5,070 nt of DNA, from contig RGCY01000093.1 in assembly GCA_009918865.1 (NCBI GenBank), forward strand, positions 1 through 5,070. Direction: 5' to 3'. Below the pieces are notes generated by a model, which had not been told where the DNA came from, searched no databases, and saw only the letters and a program-made list of their open reading frames with translations. The position numbers were made by a program, and so were the translations under genes. Origin of the DNA: Actinomycetota bacterium. GTDB taxonomy: Bacteria > Actinomycetota > Actinomycetes > S36-B12 > UBA5976. How positions within the stretch are numbered: position 1 is the stretch's first letter; every line of letters starts with the position of its first letter. This document shows positions 1 to 5,070 of this stretch, piece after piece.

Positions 1-3
1 GTG

Positions 4-1290
4 CTACTTGCGTTGGTTGATATCCGCGTAATCGCGCTCCGGCGCACCGACATAAACCTGGCGCGGACGACCAATCTTGGAGTTCGGGTCTTCAATCATT
101 TCGCGCCACTGAGCAATCCAACCTGGCAAGCGCCCAAGCGCGAACAGCACAGTGAACATACGAGTGGGGAAACCCATCGCCCGGTAGATGAGCCCGGTGT
201 AGAAGTCCACATTTGGGTAAAGCTTGCGCTCAATGAAGTAATCATCTGAGAGCGCCACTTCCTCGAGTTTCAGTGCGATGTCAAGCAAAGGGTCGTTTGC
301 GCCAACGAGTTCGAGCACATCTTGAGCAGCCTTTTTGATGACCGTCGCACGTGGGTCGTAGTTCTTGTAAACCCGGTGCCCAAAGCCCATGAGGCGCACG
401 CCGGCTTCCTTGTTCTTAACACGCTCGACGAAGGAGCGCACATCCCCACCGTCTTGCTGGATTTCGGTGAGCATTTCAAGAACTGCTTGGTTTGCCCCTC
501 CGTGCAGCGGCCCGAAAAGCGCGTTGATGCCAGCCGACACCGATGCGAACATGTTTGCATGTGAAGAACCAACCATGCGCACAGTCGATGTGCTGCAGTT
601 CTGCTCATGGTCTGCATGCAAAATCAACAGCATGTCGAGCGCCTTGGTGAGAACTGGGTCTGACACATACTTCTCTGCGGGCACACCGAAAGTCATCCAA
701 AGGAAGTTCTCAACTAAACCAAGAGAGTTATCGGGATACAGCAGCGGCTGACCAACCGACTTTTTGTAGGCATACGCAGCAAGCGTAGGAAGTTTTGCAA
801 GCAGCCTGACCGTGCTGATTTCAACCTGCGCCGAGTCAAATGGATCAAGTGAATCTTGGTAAAAGGTGGAGAGCGCACTCACTGCACTCGAGAGCACCGC
901 CATCGGGTGGGCGTCCCTTGGGAAACCCTCAAAAAACCGCTTGAGATCCTCGTGCAGCATTGTGTGACGGCGAATGTGTTCTTCGAATTCCGACAGTTGT
1001 TGGGCGCTGGGAAGTTCACCATAAATCAACAGGTAGGAGGTTTCAATGAATGTGCTGCGAGCTGCAAGTTGCTCAATTGGGTAGCCGCGGTAACGAAGAA
1101 TTCCGGCATCACCATCGATGTAAGTGATGGCCGAAGTGCACGATGCAGTGTTGACGAATCCGGTGTCCAACGCCACATGGCCAGTGGCTTTCAGCAGCGC
1201 CGACACGTCTAACCCGGCTTCACCTACGGTCGACGGCACCTGCACCAAGTCGAGTGAACCTGTGGGGAAGTTCAGCGAATACTCCGACAT
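4..1290 (-). CDS. gltA: Citrate synthase (hexameric GltA type), complete
   Basis: This is a cytosolic citrate synthase that condenses oxaloacetate with acetyl-CoA to give citrate and CoA, the entry step of the TCA cycle. The 428-residue product is within a residue of E. coli GltA. The catalytic triad is in place: His263 in PLHGGANQAV, His305 in GFGHRVYKNYDPRA and Asp362 in NVDFYTG, almost the same numbering as E. coli. Oxaloacetate-binding residues are also visible: His228 in ADHEQN, Arg314 in YDPRA, Arg387 in ALGRLPGW and Arg407 in GRPRQVY. The N-terminal block with YIDGDAGILRYRGYPIEQLA is typical of bacterial GltA rather than methylcitrate synthase, although paralogues with 2-methylcitrate activity share these motifs. 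The ATG is chosen because an AGGAGGG ribosome-binding site lies five bases upstream. The gene ends in TAG close to the window edge. It follows dapC in the same direction after 174 bp, so it probably has its own promoter. Confidence 0.96.
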   Translation of the reverse strand: MSEYSLNFPTGSLDLVQVPSTVGEAGLDVSALLKATGHVALDTGFVNTASCTSAITYIDGDAGILRYRGYPIEQLAARSTFIETSYLLIYGELPSAQQLSEFEEHIRRHTMLHEDLKRFFEGFPRDAHPMAVLSSAVSALSTFYQDSLDPFDSAQVEISTVRLLAKLPTLAAYAYKKSVGQPLLYPDNSLGLVENFLWMTFGVPAEKYVSDPVLTKALDMLLILHADHEQNCSTSTVRMVGSSHANMFASVSAGINALFGPLHGGANQAVLEMLTEIQQDGGDVRSFVERVKNKEAGVRLMGFGHRVYKNYDPRATVIKKAAQDVLELVGANDPLLDIALKLEEVALSDDYFIERKLYPNVDFYTGLIYRAMGFPTRMFTVLFALGRLPGWIAQWREMIEDPNSKIGRPRQVYVGAPERDYADINQRK

Positions 1291-1295
1291 GTGGG

Positions 1296-1302
1296 CCCTC
1301 CT
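1296..1302 (-). promoter_or_regulatory. Strong Shine-Dalgarno sequence of gltA
   Basis: On the minus strand AGGAGGG lies five bases before the ATG at 1290. It is close to a perfect anti-16S match and is the strongest ribosome-binding site in the window, which fits a highly expressed TCA enzyme and fixes the gltA start. Confidence 0.85.
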
Positions 1303-1318
1303 GCTGTGTCAGCAACCA

Positions 1319-1324
1319 AGGCTA
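1319..1324 (-). promoter_or_regulatory. Possible -10 element of gltA
   Basis: Reading the minus strand, TAGCCT fits the loose actinobacterial TANNNT -10 pattern and would give a 5' leader of about 20 bases before the gltA ATG. It is the only such hexamer I found in the dapC-gltA gap. The -35 position, GCGTTC at a 17-bp spacing (1342-1347), is poor. If this is the promoter, the Crp-like palindrome at 1371-1386 would be centred about 66 bp upstream of the transcription start. This is a weak prediction. Confidence 0.22.
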
Positions 1325-1370
1325 GTGGCGCATGGGGTTGAGAACGCTGCCGGTCCATTGAGATTGCTCA

Positions 1371-1386
1371 TGTGAGCCAACTCTCA
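1371..1386. promoter_or_regulatory. Candidate Crp/GlxR-family operator upstream of gltA
   Basis: The sequence is TGTGAGCCAACTCTCA, which is TGTGA-N6-TCTCA. It matches nine of the ten conserved positions of the Crp consensus TGTGA-N6-TCACA, which actinobacterial GlxR/Crp regulators also recognise. It lies about 80-95 bp upstream of the gltA start codon and about 80 bp beyond the dapC stop, so it most plausibly serves gltA. In Corynebacterium glutamicum gltA is a known GlxR target, which supports the idea. No regulator gene is in the window and binding is inferred from the motif only. Confidence 0.5.
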
Positions 1387-1420
1387 TGAGTAGTCCGGCA
1401 CCGAGTTACGCCGACTCTCA
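1376..1420. repeat. Imperfect 11-bp direct repeat in the dapC-gltA gap
   Basis: GCCAACTCTCA (1376-1386) recurs as GCCGACTCTCA (1410-1420), with ten of eleven bases identical and a period of 34 bp, about three helical turns. The first copy overlaps the right half of the Crp-like palindrome. Nearby are the near-palindrome GCTCATGTGAGC (1366-1377) and the perfect palindrome CTCATGAG (1383-1390). These could be operator half-sites, but one such match in a gap of this size is not far from chance. Confidence 0.35.
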
Positions 1421-1464
1421 CGGCCAAGGGGCTAGCCGAGCCACCGCGCAATCGAGTTATTCGG

Positions 1465-2586
1465 TCAGCGCAACGCCCGAAGCCGTTCAGAGGCTTCAGC
1501 CACAGCGTCGTCAGTCGCAGTCAAGGCAACTCGAACGTGATGACTGCCCGCTGGCCCGTAGAACTCACCGGGTGCGACCAACACGCCTGCATCCGCTAAC
1601 CGATTCACAGTCGTCCAGCAATCTTGCTCGCCGCGAGCCCAAATGAAGAGCGATGCTTCGCTGTGCTCCACGTGCAGACCCACGTTCGTCAAAGCCGGAA
1701 TCAACAACTCGCGCCTTGCGCGATAGCGCTCGCGCTGCTCAACAACGGACTCCGAATCGAGATATGCGGCGGTCGCAGCAGCAAGATTTGGCGTTGGCAC
1801 CATCAGCCCAAGATGCTTTCGAGCAGCAAGCACGTCGGCCACCAGCGCAGCATCACCAGCAATCGAACCGACCCGGTAACCAGCGAGATTTGAACGCTTA
1901 GAAAGCGAATGCAAAGCCAGTAGTCCCTCGTGATTGCCATCGCAGACAGCATCGGCGAGCACACTTGTAGGTCGTTCACCCTCCCACCACAAGTCGAGAT
2001 AACACTCATCACTTGCCAGCACTGCACCTAAGCGTTTCGCGGCCGCACGCGCGGCTCGTAACTCTTCAACAGAGAGCACCCGACCAGTTGGATTACTCGG
2101 ACTGTTTAACCACACCAACGCGACCGTCTCGTCGGCTTGCCATTCGTTCACATCGTCCGTGCGCACCACCCGTGCACCAATTGCCAGTGCACCAACTTCA
2201 TACGTTGGGTACGCCAGTTTGGGAATCACCACAGTGTCGCCAGGGCCAAGCCCTAACACCAGCGGTAGCAATGACACTGCTTCTTTCAGGCCGAGAGTTG
2301 GGATCACTGCGTCCGCAGTGATGTTTGAAACGGCACACTCTGTCGCGAGCCACTGCGCGACTGCGTGTCGAAATTGTGGGGTTCCTTGCGTCACCGGATA
2401 GCCCGGAGCATTAGCCGCGTGAATCAGGGCTGATTGCACAGTTGTTGGGACGTCATCCACGGGAGTCCCCATGGACAAATCAATCACACCACGTGGGTGC
2501 GCTGCAGCACGCTGCTTAGCGGGATTCAGCAAATCCCATGGAAAGTCTGGCAACAACTGCGCCAACGGCGGCCGCGGTCTGGCCAA
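1465..2586 (-). CDS. dapC: N-succinyldiaminopimelate aminotransferase (DapC), PLP class I/II fold
   Basis: The product is a cytosolic PLP-dependent aminotransferase of the actinobacterial DapC type. It exchanges the amino group between glutamate and N-succinyl-2-amino-6-oxopimelate in the succinylase route to meso-diaminopimelate, needed for lysine and peptidoglycan. The 373 residues run from the family's opening LPDFPWDLLNPAK (about 12-24) and DLSMGTPVD (36-44) through AYPTY (125-129), NSPSNPTG (161-168), ASDECY (191-196, with the PLP-pyridine Asp193), the Schiff-base Lys230 in HSLSKRSNLAGYR (226-238), and the substrate-carboxylate Arg352 in HVRVALTATD. The start appears to be TTG: no ATG or GTG lies between the fdxA stop and the conserved N-terminus, and a weak GAGG lies 11 bases upstream at 2598-2601. 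Only six bases separate it from fdxA, in the same frame, which suggests translational coupling. Ferredoxin-dapC adjacency is conserved in actinobacteria. Misassignment to a related aminotransferase is possible because M. tuberculosis has more than one such enzyme. Confidence 0.92.
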   Translation of the reverse strand: MARPRPPLAQLLPDFPWDLLNPAKQRAAAHPRGVIDLSMGTPVDDVPTTVQSALIHAANAPGYPVTQGTPQFRHAVAQWLATECAVSNITADAVIPTLGLKEAVSLLPLVLGLGPGDTVVIPKLAYPTYEVGALAIGARVVRTDDVNEWQADETVALVWLNSPSNPTGRVLSVEELRAARAAAKRLGAVLASDECYLDLWWEGERPTSVLADAVCDGNHEGLLALHSLSKRSNLAGYRVGSIAGDAALVADVLAARKHLGLMVPTPNLAAATAAYLDSESVVEQRERYRARRELLIPALTNVGLHVEHSEASLFIWARGEQDCWTTVNRLADAGVLVAPGEFYGPAGSHHVRVALTATDDAVAEASERLRALR

Positions 2587-2592
2587 AGCGAA

Positions 2593-2913
2593 TCAGGCCT
2601 CGCGTGGTGCTACGCCAGCAACGATGCTTGCGTCTTTGCCGAGAGCGCCGACCTTCGCAGCGCCACCTGGAGAACCAACACCGTCGAAGAACTCAGCATT
2701 CGCCTGCGTGTAGTCCTTCCACTCCGTCGGCACATCATCTTCGTAATAGATGGCCTCGACCGGACACACAGGTTCACAGGAACCACAGTCAATGCATTCA
2801 TCCGGCTGGATGTACATCATGCGGTCGCCTTCATAGATGCAGTCCACAGGACATTCCTCCACGCAGGACTTGTCCTTCACATCAATGCACGGCAACGCAA
2901 CGACATAGGTCAT
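2593..2913 (-). CDS. fdxA: 7Fe ferredoxin ([3Fe-4S][4Fe-4S], FdxA/FdxC type)
   Basis: This encodes a small soluble low-potential electron carrier of 106 residues, the usual length for actinobacterial seven-iron ferredoxins. Eight cysteines are visible: 9, 17, 21, 25, 40, 43, 46 and 50. By alignment with Azotobacter ferredoxin I (offset of one), Cys9, Cys17 and Cys50 should hold the [3Fe-4S] cluster, Cys21, Cys40, Cys43 and Cys46 the [4Fe-4S] cluster, and Cys25 would be the free cysteine near the cluster. The C-terminal half (EDDVPTEWKDY then EFFDGVGSPGGAAKVG) is typical of the actinobacterial family. The ATG is supported by AAGGAAG five bases upstream (2919-2925). The gene leads a probable fdxA-dapC unit and is divergent from cysS. 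Partners such as oxidoreductases or cytochromes P450 cannot be told from this window. Confidence 0.96.
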   Translation of the reverse strand: MTYVVALPCIDVKDKSCVEECPVDCIYEGDRMMYIQPDECIDCGSCEPVCPVEAIYYEDDVPTEWKDYTQANAEFFDGVGSPGGAAKVGALGKDASIVAGVAPREA

Positions 2914-2918
2914 GAGCT

Positions 2919-2925
2919 CTTCCTT
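2919..2925 (-). promoter_or_regulatory. Shine-Dalgarno sequence of fdxA
   Basis: AAGGAAG on the minus strand lies five bases before the fdxA ATG, inside a longer purine run. It supports the chosen start. Confidence 0.75.
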
Positions 2926-2942
2926 CCAGTTCCGGCGTGCGC

Positions 2943-2951
2943 ATTATCGCA
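2943..2951 (-). promoter_or_regulatory. Extended -10 promoter element of fdxA-dapC
   Basis: The minus strand reads TGC-GATAAT, which is five of six bases of the TATAAT hexamer preceded by a TGN extension. A transcription start about seven bases on would give a leader of roughly 20-25 bases that contains the AAGGAAG ribosome-binding site. No good -35 hexamer is seen at the right distance (2966-2971 reads TCACGT), which suits an extended -10 promoter. The implied -35 region falls on the first codons of cysS. Confidence 0.5.
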
Positions 2952-2956
2952 ACAAG

Positions 2957-2962
2957 TACGCT
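2957..2962 (+). promoter_or_regulatory. Possible -10 element of cysS, implying a leaderless transcript
   Basis: TACGCT fits the actinobacterial TANNNT -10 pattern and ends five bases before the GTG at 2968. A start point at the normal distance would fall on the GTG or the following ATG (2971), giving an mRNA with essentially no leader. No Shine-Dalgarno sequence is present upstream of cysS, which agrees with leaderless translation, a common mode in actinobacteria. No convincing -35 was found. Confidence 0.35.
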
Positions 2963-2967
2963 GACAC

Positions 2968-4419
2968 GTGATGTTGCGCCTCTATGACACTCGCCTGCGT
3001 GCAGTAGTCCCTATTACCCCCGGGCAACCCGGCGCGCTTTCCATGTATGCGTGCGGACCGACCGTTTATCGGGACGCTCACCTCGGCAATTTGCGCACAT
3101 TCCTCCTGCCCGATCTCATTCGGCGCATTGCCGAGCACTCGGGTCTGGCTGTCACGGTGGTGCAAAACATCACCGATGTCGGCCACATGCTTGATGACAC
3201 CGGACTCGGTGGGGATGGCGTGGGCGCTGATGCAGGCCAACAAGGTGAAGACAGGCTTCTGCGAGCTGCTGGTGCCGCCGGCAATGCATTAGCAATCGCA
3301 CGCGCATTCGAAGACTCGTACCATCGTGATTGCGATGCCCTTGGCATAACGCGACCAACTGTCAGTCCGCGTGCTTCGGAATCAATTGACTCGATGGTGA
3401 ATGTCATTGAGCAGTTGTTGCATTCCGGGCACGCCTACGTGGGTGCAGATGGCAGTGTGTTCTTTGATGCCCTGAGCTTTGCCAGCTACGGAGCAATCAG
3501 CGGCAACCGCTTAGAAGCATTACGCCCTGGTCATCGTTTTGAAGGGACCACCGACCCGAACAAGCGCTTCCACGCGGACTGGGCATTATGGAAAGCGGCT
3601 CCGGCAACGCGCACTCAACTGGTATGGGAAACACCTTTTGGACGCGGATTTCCCGGTTGGCACATTGAGTGCACTGCCATGCTGCTCAGTCACCTTGGTG
3701 ACAGTGTTGACATCCACACTGGTGGAATTGATTTGCGCTTTCCACATCACGAAGATGAACGCGCACAAACTGAGTCAGTTGTTGGACATGAGGTTGTCAA
3801 GCATTGGGTGCACGCTGAACACCTGCTCTTCGAAGGGCGCAAGATGAGCAAGTCAGCAGGCAACGTCGTTTTGATGTCTGATGTCATTGCCCGTGGATAC
3901 GACCCGCGTGCAGTGCGGCTTGCGTTCCTCGAACAGCACTACCGAACGCAGGTTGATCTTTCATGGGATTCCATCAGCGCGGCTGATCGCATGTTGCGAC
4001 GTTGGCGAGAACTGATTTCTTCGGTGGTCGGCAGCACTGACTTCAGCACCACGATCAATCACTCTGATGTTGCAACGTATGTTCGTGAAGTCGCAGATGC
4101 ATATGCGGATGATCTTGACACTGCTGCAGGAATTCGCATTCTGCGGACGCTTGAGCGCAGTTCACATTCACTGGAAATCAAGGCAGCAACCCTGCTCGCC
4201 TGTGAACCCTTGCTGGGCCTTGGTCTTGACACAGTGCCTGATCAAGATACGGGTTATGGATTGGTTCCCAGCGAGATTCAAGCCCTGCTTGATGAACGCG
4301 CGAACGCACGGATGCAACGCAACTGGACCGCATCCGATGAATTGCGCGATGCACTCTCGGCCCAAGGCTGGCTTGTCACCGACACCGCTGATGGCCAGGT
4401 CCTCAAACGCGTTCGATAG
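2968..4419 (+). CDS. cysS: Cysteinyl-tRNA synthetase, HLGN / NITDVGH group
   Basis: This is a class I aminoacyl-tRNA synthetase that activates cysteine with ATP and charges tRNA-Cys in the cytosol. Key motifs are present: CGPTVY (29-34), the HIGH-box variant HLGN (38-41), NITDVGH (67-73), GWHIEC (230-235), FPHHEDE (258-264) and KMSKS (292-296). The zinc ligands Cys29, Cys235, His260 and Glu264 align with E. coli Cys28, Cys209, His234 and Glu238. At 483 residues it keeps the C-terminal tRNA-binding part, including the ending ERANARMQRNWTASDELRDAL, which separates it from the shorter mycothiol ligase MshC. The HLGN and NITDVGH forms belong to a CysRS group different from the common actinobacterial type, so this may be a second copy or an acquired replacement. 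Start: GTG at 2968 followed at once by ATG at 2971; neither has a ribosome-binding site, and the ATG (482 residues) is equally possible. The gene opposes all its neighbours. Confidence 0.92.
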   Translation: MMLRLYDTRLRAVVPITPGQPGALSMYACGPTVYRDAHLGNLRTFLLPDLIRRIAEHSGLAVTVVQNITDVGHMLDDTGLGGDGVGADAGQQGEDRLLRAAGAAGNALAIARAFEDSYHRDCDALGITRPTVSPRASESIDSMVNVIEQLLHSGHAYVGADGSVFFDALSFASYGAISGNRLEALRPGHRFEGTTDPNKRFHADWALWKAAPATRTQLVWETPFGRGFPGWHIECTAMLLSHLGDSVDIHTGGIDLRFPHHEDERAQTESVVGHEVVKHWVHAEHLLFEGRKMSKSAGNVVLMSDVIARGYDPRAVRLAFLEQHYRTQVDLSWDSISAADRMLRRWRELISSVVGSTDFSTTINHSDVATYVREVADAYADDLDTAAGIRILRTLERSSHSLEIKAATLLACEPLLGLGLDTVPDQDTGYGLVPSEIQALLDERANARMQRNWTASDELRDALSAQGWLVTDTADGQVLKRVR

Positions 4420-4444
4420 AGACAGCGCCGTCTGTGACGCTATC
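4415..4444. repeat. Inverted repeat spanning the two convergent stop codons
   Basis: GATAG (4415-4419) pairs with CTATC (4440-4444), and inside it CGTC-tgt-GACG (4429-4439) forms a second arm contiguous with the right-hand strand, leaving a nine-base bulge on the left. The arms contain the TAG of cysS and, on the other strand, the TAG of the membrane-protein gene. It may slow transcription from both sides, but there is no T-run on either strand, so it is not a convincing intrinsic terminator. Confidence 0.3.
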
Positions 4445-4847
4445 GGCGGGGGGTTCGGGCCTCGCGCTCACGCCGCGATGGCCACGTCGCACACAGACCA
4501 ACCACCACGGCTCCACCAAGGACATACCAAGTTCCGATTGCATCTCCAGCAATGATGGTGTCGCCGGTGCGCAGCATTCCGACCAGCGATGTGAACGCGA
4601 GCCACGTCAACGCAACTGCCGCTGCATGTCCACCACGGCCCTGACGCGCCCGCAATACCCGGCACCTCAAACTGACGGCAGCAATCACGAGTGCAATTCC
4701 CCAAGGTGCTTGCCATCCCCCAACGAACCAGGTGTGCCGATGCACAAACACTCCGGCGATGGCAAGGAGCAATCCCTCGCCAACGCACTGCACAAGGGAC
4801 ACCTGGGGCTGTGGTGCGTGAGTGGAGGATTGAGTGCGCTGCATCAC
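4440..4847 (-). CDS. Small four-helix integral membrane protein next to mshB (DUF6113-like)
   Basis: The 135-residue product has a polar N-terminus (1-15), four likely membrane segments (about 16-35, 48-62, 74-92 and 104-121), and a strongly basic tail (RREREARTPRR) expected to face the cytoplasm. No enzymatic motif is seen. Actinobacteria often carry a small hydrophobic protein of this sort immediately downstream of mshB, and from its size, topology and place I think it belongs to the DUF6113 group, but that rests on context more than on sequence motifs. The function is unknown. Start: GTG at 4847 gives a GTGA overlap with the upstream stop, and the next codon, ATG at 4844, overlaps it by one base; either implies translational coupling to mshB. 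It is convergent with cysS, with 20 bases between the stop codons. Confidence 0.7.
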   Translation of the reverse strand: MMQRTQSSTHAPQPQVSLVQCVGEGLLLAIAGVFVHRHTWFVGGWQAPWGIALVIAAVSLRCRVLRARQGRGGHAAAVALTWLAFTSLVGMLRTGDTIIAGDAIGTWYVLGGAVVVGLCATWPSRREREARTPRR

Positions 4848-5070
4848 AAACCCAGACCTGCGAAGAAATCCGTTTCTCGGCCATCAGCACCACGCTCAGG
4901 AATTCCGACTTCGCATGTGAACCACTCAACTCCGCGCAAAGCAGCGCCTATGCCATCACTAAGTGCGTACCAACTGCCTTGCACCTGCACTTGGGTGGCG
5001 TGGGCTCGTAGTGCTGCGGCTTTGCAATCCACCCACGCGGTCGCATTAATCTCGGTGGTCACTGCCCAGT
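4844..5070 (-). CDS. mshB: C-terminal 74 residues of MshB, GlcNAc-Ins deacetylase of mycothiol biosynthesis (partial)
   Basis: This open frame enters from the right edge and ends in TGA at 4844-4846; about three quarters of the protein lies outside the window. The visible part contains VTTEINATAWVDCKAAALRAHATQVQV followed by YALSDGIG and the ending ETDFFAGLGL. This resembles the C-terminus of actinobacterial MshB, with the [IV]TT.I segment, the ALRAHATQV helix, the FALSN-like strand and the closing D-[LF]-[FL]-AGL. MshB is a zinc-dependent cytosolic deacetylase that turns 1-O-GlcNAc-inositol phosphate-derived GlcNAc-Ins into GlcN-Ins, the acceptor for the MshC cysteine ligase. The zinc-binding motifs are N-terminal and cannot be checked here. 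The related mycothiol S-conjugate amidase Mca is a possible alternative, though its C-terminus differs. The GTG at 5060-5062 is an internal valine codon, not a start, because the frame stays open to the edge. Confidence 0.78.
   Translation of the reverse strand, partial: WAVTTEINATAWVDCKAAALRAHATQVQVQGSWYALSDGIGAALRGVEWFTCEVGIPERGADGRETDFFAGLGL

Noticed and set aside
322..1375. Several plus-strand open frames of 80-120 codons antisense to gltA
   Set aside because: The opposite strand encodes citrate synthase with an intact catalytic triad; these are shadows without family features or ribosome-binding sites.
1391..1464. Intrinsic terminator after dapC
   Set aside because: Only short self-complementary pieces such as GGCTAGCC are present, with no stable long stem and no T-run on the minus strand.
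2434..2964. Plus-strand open frames opposite fdxA and the start of dapC (up to 176 codons)
   Set aside because: They lie antisense to two confidently identified genes, have no recognisable motifs and are rich in Arg, His and Thr, as expected of shadow frames.
2968..4419. Identity as the mycothiol ligase MshC, suggested by proximity to mshB
   Set aside because: The protein is longer than MshC, has CGPTVY and HLGN instead of the MshC-type motifs, and retains the C-terminal tRNA-binding region typical of CysRS.
4067..4555. Plus-strand open frame of 162 codons overlapping the 3' end of cysS
   Set aside because: It is out of frame with cysS over most of its length, crosses into the convergent gene and shows no conserved motif.
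4468..4929. Minus-strand 153-codon frame overlapping the membrane protein and mshB
   Set aside because: It is rich in Cys, Arg and Trp and overlaps two frames that fit better: one with clear membrane helices, the other with MshB-like sequence in a stop/start overlap.
5060..5062. GTG as the start of a separate 72-residue gene
   Set aside because: The frame remains open to the window edge and the sequence matches the interior-to-end part of MshB, so this codon is an internal valine.
1..5070. CRISPR array, tRNA/rRNA gene, insertion sequence or phage remnant
   Set aside because: No regularly spaced repeats, no tRNA-like cloverleaf sequence, no transposase or integrase motifs and no terminal inverted repeats were seen by eye on either strand.

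Overview
The window reads as a stretch of chromosome from an actinobacterium of moderate GC content. The strongest taxonomic clues are the C-terminal end of what looks like MshB, a mycothiol biosynthesis deacetylase essentially confined to Actinobacteria, an actinobacterial-type DapC aminotransferase, and a 7Fe ferredoxin placed directly upstream of dapC, a pairing I know from Corynebacterium and relatives. The GC level (mid-50s by eye) is lower than in Streptomyces or Mycobacterium. A freshwater or small-genome lineage is possible, but I cannot resolve the genus.

Layout from right to left along the minus strand: the 3' end of mshB (running off the right edge), a four-helix membrane protein whose start overlaps the mshB stop, then, after an interruption, fdxA (7Fe ferredoxin), dapC (N-succinyldiaminopimelate aminotransferase, TTG start, six bases after fdxA), a 174-bp regulatory gap, and gltA (citrate synthase, essentially complete, ending three bases from the left edge). 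The interruption is a single plus-strand gene at 2968-4419 encoding a full-length cysteinyl-tRNA synthetase. It is head-to-head with fdxA across 54 bp and tail-to-tail with the membrane protein across 20 bp.

Functionally these are core-metabolism genes: thiol cofactor synthesis (MshB), low-potential electron carriage (FdxA), the lysine/peptidoglycan diaminopimelate branch (DapC), entry to the TCA cycle (GltA) and cysteinyl-tRNA charging (CysS). fdxA-dapC look like one transcription unit. gltA probably has its own promoter, because the gap before it holds a good Crp/GlxR-type palindrome (TGTGA-N6-TCTCA) and a strong Shine-Dalgarno sequence precedes its start.

I see no mobile element, CRISPR array, RNA gene or novel defence-like system. 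The most notable points are the CysS gene sitting in the opposite orientation inside an otherwise co-directional block, its membership of the HLGN / NITDVGH group of CysRS rather than the usual actinobacterial type, a very compact divergent promoter that may produce a leaderless cysS mRNA, and the candidate Crp/GlxR operator upstream of gltA.
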